Assembly (NCBI RefSeq): GCF_048820975.1
Contig: NZ_JBMEUF010000001.1
Coordinates: 310,001-374,000 of the forward strand
DNA length: 64,000 bases
From: Glaciecola sp048820975
GTDB taxonomy: Bacteria; Pseudomonadota; Gammaproteobacteria; Enterobacterales; Alteromonadaceae
Reading direction: 5' to 3'
Positions 1 to 8,238 of this stretch are shown piece by piece. The position numbers and the translations under genes were made by a program. The stretch's first letter is position 1; each line of letters begins with the position of its first letter. Under the pieces are notes generated by a model. That model had not been told where the DNA came from. It saw only the letters and a list, made by a program, of their open reading frames with translations, and did not search any database.

Positions 1-2300
1 CTGAATACATGCACATTACTGATACTGAGCAAAAACGTTGGATTCAACAACGTCTTGAGTCAGTAGAAGCTAAACCTGCTATTGATCGCGATGCTAAAAT
101 CAAAATTTTAAAAGGTTTGATTGCCGCTGATGGCATGGAAAAGTATTTAGGTTCTAAGTTTACTGGTGCAAAGCGTTTTAGTTTGGAAGGTGGTGATGCC
201 TTAATTCCAATGTTAAAAGGTCTTATTACCGAAGCAGGTACAGCTGGTGCTAAAGAAGTAGTATTGGGTATGGCTCACCGCGGCCGCTTAAATGTGCTTG
301 TTAATGTACTTGGCAAAAATCCATCGGTATTGTTTGATGAATTTGCCGGTAAGCACGACGACAGCCTAGGCGCTGGTGATGTTAAATATCATGCAGGTTT
401 CTCATCTGATTTTGCTACCCCGGGCGGCAACGTTCACTTAGCGTTAGCGTTTAACCCTTCTCATTTGGAAATTGTTAATCCTGTTGTTATGGGTTCAGTA
501 AGAGCGCGTTTAAATCGTCGCGACTGCACTGACGGTTCAGCCGTATTACCTATTACAATTCACGGTGACTCAGCGATTGCTGGTCAAGGTGTTGTGCAAG
601 AAACATTTAACATGTCGCAAACGCGAGGCTTCTCAGTAGGCGGCACAGTTAGAATTGTAATTAACAACCAAGTAGGTTTTACCACTTCTAAAACCGAAGA
701 TACGCGTTCAACTCAATATTGTACTGATATCGCAAAAATGGTCCAAGCACCTATTTTTCACGTGAATGCTGACGATCCTGAAGCGGTTTCTTTTGTTACA
801 AAATTAGCGCTAGATTATAGAAACAAATTTAAACGTGATGTGGTAATAGATTTAGTGTGTTATCGCCGTCATGGGCACAACGAAGCTGATGAGCCTAATG
901 CTACTCAGCCTTTGATGTATCAAAAAATTAAAAAACATCCTGTTCCACGTCAAATATATGCTGACCAACTTATTGCTGAGGGAATAATTGCCCAGCATGA
1001 TATTGATAAGCTAGCACTTGAATATAGAAACGCGCTTGACCACGGTGCATGCGTAGTTGAAGAATGGCGCCCAATGACAGAACATTCTGTTGATTGGTCA
1101 CCTTATATTGGACATGACTGGGATGTAGATTACGACGGTAGTGTTCCTATTGAACGTTTAGTTGAACTAGGCGAGTCAATCAATAGTTTCCCTGAAGAAC
1201 ATAAGCTGCAGTCTCGCGTTAACAAACTGTATGCTGACCGCGCTAGTATGATTAGCGGTGACAAAATGCTAGATTGGGGCATGGCTGAAAACTTGGCCTA
1301 TGCAACAATTTTAGATGGTGGCACTGAGATTCGTATGACGGGTCAAGATTCTGGTCGTGGTACCTTCTTCCATAGGCATGCTGTTCTTCACAACCAAAGT
1401 GATGCCAGCGATTACATGCCATTGCAACACTTACACAGCAAGCAAGGTAATATTGAAATATATGACTCAGTATTATCAGAAGAAGCAGTAATGGCCTTTG
1501 AGTACGGTTATGCTACCGCAGAACCTGCTACATTAACTATTTGGGAAGCTCAGTTTGGTGATTTTGCTAACGGCGCTCAGGTAGTATTTGACCAATTTTT
1601 GTGTTCAGGTGAAGCGAAATGGGGACGTTTATGTGGCTTGACAGTATTGCTTCCTCACGGTTATGAAGGGCAAGGTCCAGAACATAGCTCAGCACGCTTA
1701 GAGCGTTTCTTGCAATCATGTGCAGATCATAACTGGCAGGTATGTGTACCTTCTACGCCAGCACAAGTTTATAACATGCTTCGCCGCCAATCAGTGCGTC
1801 CCATGCGTCGTCCTTTGATTGTAATGTCACCTAAATCATTATTACGTCATCCGCTAGCGGTTTCTTCTTTAGAAGAACTATCTGCAGGTGTTTTCCACAA
1901 CGTAATTGGTGAAATTGATGAGCTAGATAGCGCTAAAGTTGAACGTGTTGTTATGTGTTCAGGCAAGGTATATTACGACTTGCTAGAGCAGCGTCGTAAA
2001 GGGGAATTGAATAATATTGCGATTGTTAGAATTGAGCAATTATATCCATTCCCACAACAAGAATTAGATAAAGTGGTTGAACAGTATGCTCATGTAAAAG
2101 ATTGGGTATGGTGTCAAGAAGAACCACAAAACCAAGGCGCGTGGTATTGTAGCCAACATCATTTTTGGCAATCAATTCCAAATGGCGCTAATTTAACATA
2201 TGCAGGGCGTAAAGCATCTGCGTCGCCTGCAGTTGGTTATTTTGCAGTTCATACTCAACAACAAAAAGCATTGGTTGAAGATGCTCTCACAATTAAATAA
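1..2300 (+). CDS. sucA: 2-oxoglutarate dehydrogenase E1 component (5' partial)
   Basis: Thiamine-diphosphate-dependent E1 subunit of the 2-oxoglutarate dehydrogenase complex; it decarboxylates 2-oxoglutarate and passes the succinyl group to the lipoyl arm of SucB. The reading frame is already open at base 3 (codons Glu-Tyr before the first Met at 9), so the gene begins outside the window; about 170 N-terminal residues are missing compared with the roughly 930-residue family. Visible E1 signatures include MAHRGRLNVL, GQGVVQETFN, NNQVGFTTS, YRRHGHNEADEP and GQDSGRGTFFHRHAV. The C-terminal transketolase-like part is complete and ends in TAA ten bases before sucB, so the two are co-transcribed. 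Identity is secure; only the 5' end is unknown. Confidence 0.97.
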   Translation, partial: EYMHITDTEQKRWIQQRLESVEAKPAIDRDAKIKILKGLIAADGMEKYLGSKFTGAKRFSLEGGDALIPMLKGLITEAGTAGAKEVVLGMAHRGRLNVLVNVLGKNPSVLFDEFAGKHDDSLGAGDVKYHAGFSSDFATPGGNVHLALAFNPSHLEIVNPVVMGSVRARLNRRDCTDGSAVLPITIHGDSAIAGQGVVQETFNMSQTRGFSVGGTVRIVINNQVGFTTSKTEDTRSTQYCTDIAKMVQAPIFHVNADDPEAVSFVTKLALDYRNKFKRDVVIDLVCYRRHGHNEADEPNATQPLMYQKIKKHPVPRQIYADQLIAEGIIAQHDIDKLALEYRNALDHGACVVEEWRPMTEHSVDWSPYIGHDWDVDYDGSVPIERLVELGESINSFPEEHKLQSRVNKLYADRASMISGDKMLDWGMAENLAYATILDGGTEIRMTGQDSGRGTFFHRHAVLHNQSDASDYMPLQHLHSKQGNIEIYDSVLSEEAVMAFEYGYATAEPATLTIWEAQFGDFANGAQVVFDQFLCSGEAKWGRLCGLTVLLPHGYEGQGPEHSSARLERFLQSCADHNWQVCVPSTPAQVYNMLRRQSVRPMRRPLIVMSPKSLLRHPLAVSSLEELSAGVFHNVIGEIDELDSAKVERVVMCSGKVYYDLLEQRRKGELNNIAIVRIEQLYPFPQQELDKVVEQYAHVKDWVWCQEEPQNQGAWYCSQHHFWQSIPNGANLTYAGRKASASPAVGYFAVHTQQQKALVEDALTIK

Positions 2301-2310
2301 GGAACCCCAG

Positions 2311-3810
2311 ATGGCTCATGAGATTAAAGTTCCCGTCTTACCTGAATCAGTTGCTGATGCAACCGTAGCAACATGGCATGTTAAATCAGGCGAAACAGTA
2401 ACCCGCGACCAACATTTAGTAGATATCGAAACCGATAAAGTGGTACTTGAAGTTGTATCACCCGCTGACGGTGTGTTGAGTGAAATTTTGTTCGAAGAGG
2501 GCGCGACTGTTTTAGGCGAACAAGTGATTGCCAATGTAAGTGAAGGTGCAGTCGCCAATACGGGTAATTCAGCTGAGCCTGCTGCCAAAGCAGAAGCTCC
2601 TGCATCATCAGAAAGTAAAGGTGAAGCGAGTGACATTAAGGTTCCAGTGTTACCAGAGTCGGTAGCTGATGCAACCATCGCAACTTGGCATGTTCAAGCT
2701 GGCGAAGCAGTTAGCCGCGATCAAAACCTAGTTGATATTGAAACAGACAAAGTGGTTTTAGAAGTAGTTGCTCCGGCAGATGGTTCAATTAGCGAAATTA
2801 TTGCTTCTGAAGGTTCTACTGTTGTAGCTGAAGAAATTATAGCCAAGTTTGTAAGCGGTGCTAGCGCGTCAGCGCCAGCGGCATCTGCAGCACCTGCTGA
2901 ATCAGAAGATGAAAGCGATGACAGTGATGCATTAAGCCCATCAGTTCGCCGTTTACTTGCTGAGAAAGATATTGATGCAAGTAAAGTAAAAGGCACTGGA
3001 AAAGGTGGTCGTATTACTAAAGAAGATGTAGAAAAGCATCTTAATAGCAGCAGCGCTCCAGCGCCTGCAGCTAAATCAGCATCAAACGAGCCGAGTGTTG
3101 CCGAAGGTAGCCGAGTTGAGAAGCGCGTACCAATGACACGTTTGCGTAAAACAATTGCAAACCGTTTATTAGAAGCGAAAAACTCAACTGCAATGTTAAC
3201 GACCTTCAATGAAGTTAATATGAAACCTATTATGGATTTGCGTAAGCAATATCAAGATGGGTTTGAGAAGCGCCACGGTATTCGTTTAGGCTTTATGTCT
3301 TTTTATGTAAAAGCGGTTACCGAAGCACTTAAGCGTTATCCTGAAGTGAACGCATCAATTGATGGTGATGACATTGTTTATCATAACTATTTTGATATCT
3401 CAATTGCCGTATCTACGCCTCGTGGCCTAGTAACGCCAGTACTGAAAGACAGCGATATGCTTGGCATGGCGGGTATTGAGAAAGGCATTAGAGAATTAGC
3501 GCTTAAAGGTCGAGATGGCAAGTTGTCGTTAGCAGAATTGCAAGGCGGAAACTTTACCATCACCAATGGTGGTGTGTTTGGTTCACTTATGTCTACCCCT
3601 ATTATAAATCCACCACAAAGTGCGATTTTGGGTATGCATAAAATTCAAGACCGTCCAATGGCAGTTAACGGTAAAGTTGAAATATTACCAATGATGTACT
3701 TAGCATTGTCATATGATCACCGTATAGTGGATGGTAAGGAATCAGTAGGATTCTTAGTAACTGTTAAAGAAATGCTAGAAGACCCAACTCGTTTAATCTT
3801 AGATGTTTAA
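2311..3810 (+). CDS. sucB: Dihydrolipoyl succinyltransferase E2, two lipoyl domains
   Basis: E2 core of the 2-oxoglutarate dehydrogenase complex: moves succinyl from SucA to CoA. The start is the ATG at 2311, preceded by AAGGA; an in-frame Met upstream at 2200 lies inside sucA and is rejected. The 499-residue product has two successive lipoyl domains (about 1-75 and 105-180), each with the lipoylation motif ETDKVVLEVV (Lys43 and Lys147), Ala/Glu-rich linkers, an E3-binding domain (about 212-248, SPSVRRLLAEKDI), then the acyltransferase domain with catalytic SYDHRIVDG (His470, Asp474). E. coli SucB has a single lipoyl domain and about 405 residues, so the extra domain is real and lineage-typical rather than an error. 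Operon with sucA. Confidence 0.97.
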   Translation: MAHEIKVPVLPESVADATVATWHVKSGETVTRDQHLVDIETDKVVLEVVSPADGVLSEILFEEGATVLGEQVIANVSEGAVANTGNSAEPAAKAEAPASSESKGEASDIKVPVLPESVADATIATWHVQAGEAVSRDQNLVDIETDKVVLEVVAPADGSISEIIASEGSTVVAEEIIAKFVSGASASAPAASAAPAESEDESDDSDALSPSVRRLLAEKDIDASKVKGTGKGGRITKEDVEKHLNSSSAPAPAAKSASNEPSVAEGSRVEKRVPMTRLRKTIANRLLEAKNSTAMLTTFNEVNMKPIMDLRKQYQDGFEKRHGIRLGFMSFYVKAVTEALKRYPEVNASIDGDDIVYHNYFDISIAVSTPRGLVTPVLKDSDMLGMAGIEKGIRELALKGRDGKLSLAELQGGNFTITNGGVFGSLMSTPIINPPQSAILGMHKIQDRPMAVNGKVEILPMMYLALSYDHRIVDGKESVGFLVTVKEMLEDPTRLILDV

Positions 3811-3831
3811 GGCTAAGCGAATTTAGAGATT

Positions 3832-3849
3832 TATCAACATATGTTGATA
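3832..3849. promoter_or_regulatory. Perfect 18-bp palindrome downstream of sucB
   Basis: TATCAACATATGTTGATA is an uninterrupted palindrome lying 22 bases after the sucB stop. It has no T-tract, so it is less like a terminator than the hairpin that follows at 3892. It could be a protein-binding dyad or an RNA processing stem; no regulator is identifiable from the sequence. Confidence 0.4.
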
Positions 3850-3891
3850 TAAAGTATTCAGTTTGATAATACAGATGTATTATCTTTTAAA

Positions 3892-3916
3892 CGCCGAATT
3901 CACAGGGAATTCGGCG
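3892..3916 (+). terminator. Hairpin between sucAB and sucCD
   Basis: CGCCGAATTC and GAATTCGGCG form a perfect 10-bp stem with a 5-base loop (3902-3906), followed by CAGTTTTAA. The four-T tract is short, so partial termination or 3'-end protection of sucAB mRNA is likelier than a complete stop. Confidence 0.55.
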
Positions 3917-3957
3917 CAGTTTTAACCAGACTTTACCAGAGTATTTTCGTTCGAGAA

Positions 3958-3977
3958 TATAATGCTAAGTCTATAAT
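3958..3977 (+). promoter_or_regulatory. Possible sucC promoter -10 elements
   Basis: Two perfect TATAAT hexamers (3958-3963 and 3972-3977) lie between the hairpin and sucC. No convincing -35 box is found at 16-18 bases from either. Weak evidence for an internal promoter that would let sucCD be expressed apart from sucAB. Confidence 0.3.
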
Positions 3978-3999
3978 CAACAAAATCGGATAAATAACC

Positions 4000-5169
4000 A
4001 TGAATTTGCATGAATATCAGGGTAAACAGTTATTCAAAGAATACGGCTTGCCCGTTTCTGACGGAATTGCTGCTGATACACCTCAAGCTGCTGTTGAAGC
4101 CGCTAGTGCCATTGGCGGTAGCGAGTGGGTAGTTAAGTGTCAGGTACACGCGGGCGGTCGCGGTAAAGCGGGCGGCGTTAAACTAGTCAAAGATAAAGAA
4201 GATATTAGAGCTTTCGCTGAAAAGTGGTTAGGTAAAAATCTAGTAACTTATCAAACAGACGAAAATGGCCAGCCAGTTAGTCGTATCCTTGTTGAGTCAT
4301 GTACAGATATTGATCAAGAACTTTATCTAGGTGCAGTTGTTGACCGTTCTTCACGAAAAATCGTGTTTATGGCGTCAACAGAAGGCGGTGTAGAAATTGA
4401 AACCGTTGCAGAAGAAACACCAGAGAAGATTCTAAAAGCTGAAATTGATCCATTAGTGGGTGCTCAGCCTTACCAAGCTCGCGAAATCGCATTTGCACTT
4501 GGCCTTAAAGGTGTTCAAGTGAAGCAATTTACTCAAATCTTTATTGGTTTGGCTAAAATGTTTGAAGATTTAGACTTAGCGCTTATCGAAATTAATCCTT
4601 TAGTGATTAAAGATGACGGTAACCTTCACTGCTTAGATGCTAAATTAGCAGTAGATAGTAACGCTATGTATCGCCAGCCTAAAGTTCGTGAAATGCACGA
4701 TCCTTCGCAAGAAGATGCTCGTGAAGCACAAGCGGCGCAGTGGGAACTAAACTATGTTGCATTAGACGGCAACATTGGTTGTATGGTTAACGGTGCAGGC
4801 CTAGCAATGGGTACCATGGATATTGTGAAATTACATGGTGGCAACCCAGCTAACTTCCTTGACGTTGGCGGCGGTGCAACTAAAGAACGTGTTACTGAAG
4901 CGTTTAAAATCATTTTATCTGACAGTAACGTTAAAGCGGTACTAGTTAACATCTTCGGCGGAATTGTACGTTGTGACATGATTGCTGAAGGGATTATTGG
5001 TGCGGTTGAAGAAGTAGGTGTAAATGTACCTGTAGTTGTAAGACTAGAAGGTAACAACGCTGAGTTAGGTACTAAGAAATTAGAAGAGTGTGAACTTAAC
5101 ATTATTGCAGCAGCAAGCTTAAGCGATGCAGCTCAAAAAGTTGTTGATGCGGCAGGAGGTGCAGCATGA
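4000..5169 (+). CDS. sucC: Succinate-CoA ligase beta subunit
   Basis: ATP-grasp subunit of succinyl-CoA synthetase, which converts succinyl-CoA to succinate with NTP formation. 389 residues, the family's normal length. It opens with MNLHEYQGKQLF, carries the glycine-rich nucleotide-binding stretch HAGGRGKAGGVKL near residue 50, the ligand pair EINPLV near 197 and the CoA-ligase-like C-terminal domain (NGAGLAMGTMD, NIFGGIVRCD). Start chosen at the family N terminus; the Shine-Dalgarno is weak. Its TGA overlaps the sucD ATG (ATGA), implying translational coupling. Confidence 0.97.
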   Translation: MNLHEYQGKQLFKEYGLPVSDGIAADTPQAAVEAASAIGGSEWVVKCQVHAGGRGKAGGVKLVKDKEDIRAFAEKWLGKNLVTYQTDENGQPVSRILVESCTDIDQELYLGAVVDRSSRKIVFMASTEGGVEIETVAEETPEKILKAEIDPLVGAQPYQAREIAFALGLKGVQVKQFTQIFIGLAKMFEDLDLALIEINPLVIKDDGNLHCLDAKLAVDSNAMYRQPKVREMHDPSQEDAREAQAAQWELNYVALDGNIGCMVNGAGLAMGTMDIVKLHGGNPANFLDVGGGATKERVTEAFKIILSDSNVKAVLVNIFGGIVRCDMIAEGIIGAVEEVGVNVPVVVRLEGNNAELGTKKLEECELNIIAAASLSDAAQKVVDAAGGAA

Positions 5170-6038
5170 GTGTACTAATTAATAAAGACACTAAAGTAAT
5201 TTGCCAAGGCTTTACTGGTGGTCAAGGTACTTTTCACTCTGAACAAGCTATCGAATACGGTACGCAAATGGTTGGTGGTGTAACACCTGGTAAAGGTGGC
5301 ACAACACATTTAGGCTTGCCAGTATTTGATACTGTTAAAGATGCTGTTAAAGAAACAGGCGCAACTGCTTCTGTTATTTATGTACCAGCACCTTTCTGTA
5401 AAGATTCTATTATAGAAGCGGCAGATGCAGGCATTGAACTAATTGTATGTATTACCGAAGGTATCCCAACTATTGATATGCTTTTCGTGAAAGAATATAT
5501 TTCACAGAAGGGTGTGCGTATGATTGGTCCTAACTGTCCAGGCGTAATCACGCCAGGTGAATGTAAAATTGGTATTATGCCTGGTCACATTCACAAAGCA
5601 GGTAAAGTAGGTATTGTTTCTCGCTCTGGTACATTAACGTACGAAGCGGTTAAGCAAACTACCGATGAAGGTTTCGGCCAATCTACTTGTGTAGGTATTG
5701 GTGGTGACCCAATTCCAGGCTCTAACTTCATCGATATTCTTGAGTTGTTCGAGAAAGATCCAGCTACAGAAGCAATTGTTATGATCGGCGAAATCGGCGG
5801 AAACGCTGAAGAAGAAGCTGCAGCATACATTGCTGAGCACGTAACTAAGCCTGTTGTTTCTTATATTGCTGGTGTAACTGCACCTGCTGGTAAGCGCATG
5901 GGTCATGCTGGTGCTATTATTGCTGGTGGTAAAGGTACTGCTGACGAGAAATTTAAAGCCTTAGAAGCGGCCGGTGTTAAAACGGTTCGTTCATTGGCTG
6001 ACATCGGCAAAGGCCTTCGTGAAATTACCGGTTGGTAA
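5166..6038 (+). CDS. sucD: Succinate-CoA ligase alpha subunit
   Basis: CoA-binding, phospho-histidine subunit partnering SucC. 290 residues, full length. N-terminal CoA-binding Rossmann fold (QGFTGGQGTFHSEQA; VTPGKGG), then the ligase domain with GPNCPGVITP and the active-site phosphohistidine His247 in GKRMGHAGAIIAGG. The start overlaps the sucC stop by four bases. A strong terminator follows, closing the TCA gene block. Confidence 0.97.
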   Translation: MSVLINKDTKVICQGFTGGQGTFHSEQAIEYGTQMVGGVTPGKGGTTHLGLPVFDTVKDAVKETGATASVIYVPAPFCKDSIIEAADAGIELIVCITEGIPTIDMLFVKEYISQKGVRMIGPNCPGVITPGECKIGIMPGHIHKAGKVGIVSRSGTLTYEAVKQTTDEGFGQSTCVGIGGDPIPGSNFIDILELFEKDPATEAIVMIGEIGGNAEEEAAAYIAEHVTKPVVSYIAGVTAPAGKRMGHAGAIIAGGKGTADEKFKALEAAGVKTVRSLADIGKGLREITGW

Positions 6039-6072
6039 GCTCTGGCTAAGTTGATGTTTTAGCATCTTTAAT

Positions 6073-6106
6073 AAAAGGCTCAAATATAATTTGAGCCTTT
6101 TTTTTA
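6073..6106 (+). terminator. Rho-independent terminator after sucD
   Basis: AAGGCTCAA (6075-6083) pairs with TTGAGCCTT (6091-6099) around a TATAAT-containing loop and runs into an uninterrupted T-tract. Classic intrinsic terminator for the suc operon. Confidence 0.9.
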
Positions 6107-6172
6107 ACTCAAATTTTATCATGTATTGCCGTTAACTTAGGTGACTTCACTTAATTAAATGGAACCACTCAC

Positions 6173-6589
6173 TTGGCTGAGCGTAAAGTTATTCCTAAGC
6201 AACAAGCGCCTGAAATTAAAAATATTCTTGAGCGAATGCCCGAAGACGTGGCCAGCAGTTTTACGCCTAAGCAACTTGAACATTTACATGCGGCCTTAGG
6301 TGTTCGTAGTTGGAAAAAGCACTCTATTGACTTACGTTCAACCTTATCTATCCCACTTACCCATGTACGTATTTACTATGTATTTTTAATTGGTAAAAAC
6401 AGACGAGAGCTATCAAGAAGAGAGGCAAAAATATCCGCTTTCACTTCTGCATTTGTGCTTTCAATATTTCTGACATTTTCAGCTTTAGTCGGCTTGCTAT
6501 TATTGTACTTACTAAAGTCGGCGCTGGGTATTAACTTATTTGATGGGTTTTCACTTGGGATATGGTCATGGTTTAAAGGGCAATTTTAA
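6173..6589 (+). CDS. Conserved small membrane protein, TTG start
   Basis: 138-residue protein with a charged, soluble N-terminal half (about 1-85; contains RMPEDVASSFTPKQLEHLHAAL, reading as a short helical segment) and a single hydrophobic segment at about 88-114, followed by a short C-terminal tail rich in Trp/Phe. No annotated domain is recognised. The only good initiation site in frame is TTG at 6173, with GGAA nine bases upstream; ATG at 6159 is out of frame. Reads toward the convergent MscS-like gene with 17 bases between the stops. Homologues of this type in related bacteria are, as far as I recall, uncharacterised and sometimes misnamed after biosynthetic enzymes; nothing in the sequence supports an enzyme. 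Confidence 0.75.
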   Translation: MAERKVIPKQQAPEIKNILERMPEDVASSFTPKQLEHLHAALGVRSWKKHSIDLRSTLSIPLTHVRIYYVFLIGKNRRELSRREAKISAFTSAFVLSIFLTFSALVGLLLLYLLKSALGINLFDGFSLGIWSWFKGQF

Positions 6590-6606
6590 GCATTGCCCTT
6601 TTATTA

Positions 6607-7914
6607 CTATTTGTTTTCGTCTTTTAAAATACGTACTTCACGTTGAGGGAAGGGCATATCAACGCCATTTTCTTTCAAGGTTTCAAATATAATGAGTAAT
6701 AAATCACCGCCTACGCGATTTTTACCGTCATCAACGCCTATCATCCAAAACTCAACAAACATATTCACACCGCTATCACCAAAGCTATCTATTTCGCAGT
6801 CAGGACGTTCTTCAACAGGGTATTGTTCTCCGCTCAAGACCTGAGGATGTTCGGCCACAGCATCTTTTACATACTCAACCATTTCTCGAATATTTGTGGC
6901 GTAGGGTACGGCAAAGTCAACTCTATAGCGCTGTTTTGGGTCTTTGTGAGACCAGTTCACTAAAAGGTTAGATATGAACATTTCATTGGGAACTAAAATA
7001 TCTTTCCCATCATAGGTTTCTAATACTGCATAACGCATTTTAAATTCGCGTACGAAACCTGTTTGTCCGTTATCAAGTTCTACATAGTCCCCAATGGTTA
7101 GCGAGCGATCTAGCAGAATTATGATGCCTGAAATAAAGTTTGAAGCAATTGATTGTAAGCCCAAACCAATACCTACACCTAAGGCCCCGCCAAAAACAGC
7201 CAGTGTAGTTAAGTTGATGCCCATTACATTTAATAAAAGTAAAACAATTATGCAAAAAAGCGTTACCTCAAATAGTTTACTGAAGACTTCTTTCGTAGGT
7301 ACATCTAAAGAAGCTTGTTTGCGAATAACCGCTTTACCGAAACTATTAGATGCACGCCCAAGCCAAAACAATAAGCTACCAAATATAAGTACTCGAATAA
7401 TGCCATAAGCCGACACACTTACATTGCCAATATTAAGTGAAATGTCGCTTAGTATTGCAATTACGTCATCAAGTAGCCCCACTACTTGAAGAAAAACAAT
7501 AGGCAAGCCAATCCACTTAAATAATCGAGCTGCCACTGGCTCATTAACAAATACGTTAATAATAGAATTAACAAGTAGCAGCACCGCTATGGCTAAGGTG
7601 AGGTTTATTACCCAATGAGGCATGGCTAAACTTGTAGCAAGTTCATCAAATATTTTTATTAAAAAAACCGCTAATAATGGGCCTATTAACAATGAGGCTT
7701 TGTACAGCAATCGCTTCAAGGGGTGAGCATGTTCGTCAGGCTTAATATTGGTAATAGCAATATTACTGCGTACTACCTTTGATATAAGAAAAGAAAAAAC
7801 ATAAATCGCGGCAACAACTGCCAGCTGAATATAGGTGTGCGATTCGCTTAATGCAAGGGCTAGTTGCGTTTGTGCATCTGCAAGCGCACTTGTTATAGCG
7901 GAAGAATTCATCAT
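6607..7914 (-). CDS. MscS-family mechanosensitive ion channel
   Basis: 435-residue inner-membrane channel. An N-terminal group of four or more hydrophobic helices precedes the conserved MscS pore and beta domain: the Gly/Ala-rich pore helix AVFGGALGVGIGLGLQSIASNFISG (given here only as a position, about residues 237-262), then DRSLTIGDYVEL, VREFKMRYAVLETYDGKDILVPN and the C-terminal alpha/beta domain ending FPQREVRIL. E. coli MscS has 286 residues, so this is a mid-length paralogue with extra N-terminal helices. Role: release of solutes on hypo-osmotic shock (family knowledge). Tandem ATGs allow starts at 7914 or 7911. Confidence 0.9.
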   Translation of the reverse strand: MMNSSAITSALADAQTQLALALSESHTYIQLAVVAAIYVFSFLISKVVRSNIAITNIKPDEHAHPLKRLLYKASLLIGPLLAVFLIKIFDELATSLAMPHWVINLTLAIAVLLLVNSIINVFVNEPVAARLFKWIGLPIVFLQVVGLLDDVIAILSDISLNIGNVSVSAYGIIRVLIFGSLLFWLGRASNSFGKAVIRKQASLDVPTKEVFSKLFEVTLFCIIVLLLLNVMGINLTTLAVFGGALGVGIGLGLQSIASNFISGIIILLDRSLTIGDYVELDNGQTGFVREFKMRYAVLETYDGKDILVPNEMFISNLLVNWSHKDPKQRYRVDFAVPYATNIREMVEYVKDAVAEHPQVLSGEQYPVEERPDCEIDSFGDSGVNMFVEFWMIGVDDGKNRVGGDLLLIIFETLKENGVDMPFPQREVRILKDENK

Positions 7915-8079
7915 GAAAAAGTGAGCACTATGTAATTGATAATTTTCAAATTCTCTAACGTGAGAGAAGTATTCATTACCACTTGATTAATTTGTTTGAG
8001 TATAACAGTAAAGATAAAAATAAATAGAAAAATGCGTTTTCTTGAGAATGTTTTTGTAAAATTATTGTTAACAAGGTTA

Positions 8080-8093
8080 TGAATACGTATGCA
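8080..8093. promoter_or_regulatory. LacI-family operator, copy 1 (TBDR/pullulanase)
   Basis: TGAATACGTATGCA, a near-palindrome around the central CG, lies in the 324-base gap (7915-8238) between the divergent MscS gene and the TonB receptor, 146 bases before the receptor start. The same sequence recurs before the sugar transporter and, with one change, before the amylase operon. A perfect 10-bp palindrome TTGTTAACAA lies just upstream. The rest of the gap is AT-rich promoter DNA with no gene. Confidence 0.7.
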
Positions 8094-8238
8094 TAAAGAT
8101 GTTAATGGTTAGTGAAAAATGTAACATAATATCAGGTAGGTAAGCGTTTGATAGATTCGGTTATACGGATCATTAACAAAGTTAGATTTTAAGCGACTCG
8201 GCTATCAACACTACATTCACATTATAAGAGACACTCGT

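Noticed and set aside
2721..3209. 162-codon open frame on the minus strand inside sucB
   Set aside because: Antisense shadow of a strongly coding, Ala/Glu-rich gene; no ribosome-binding site or family match.
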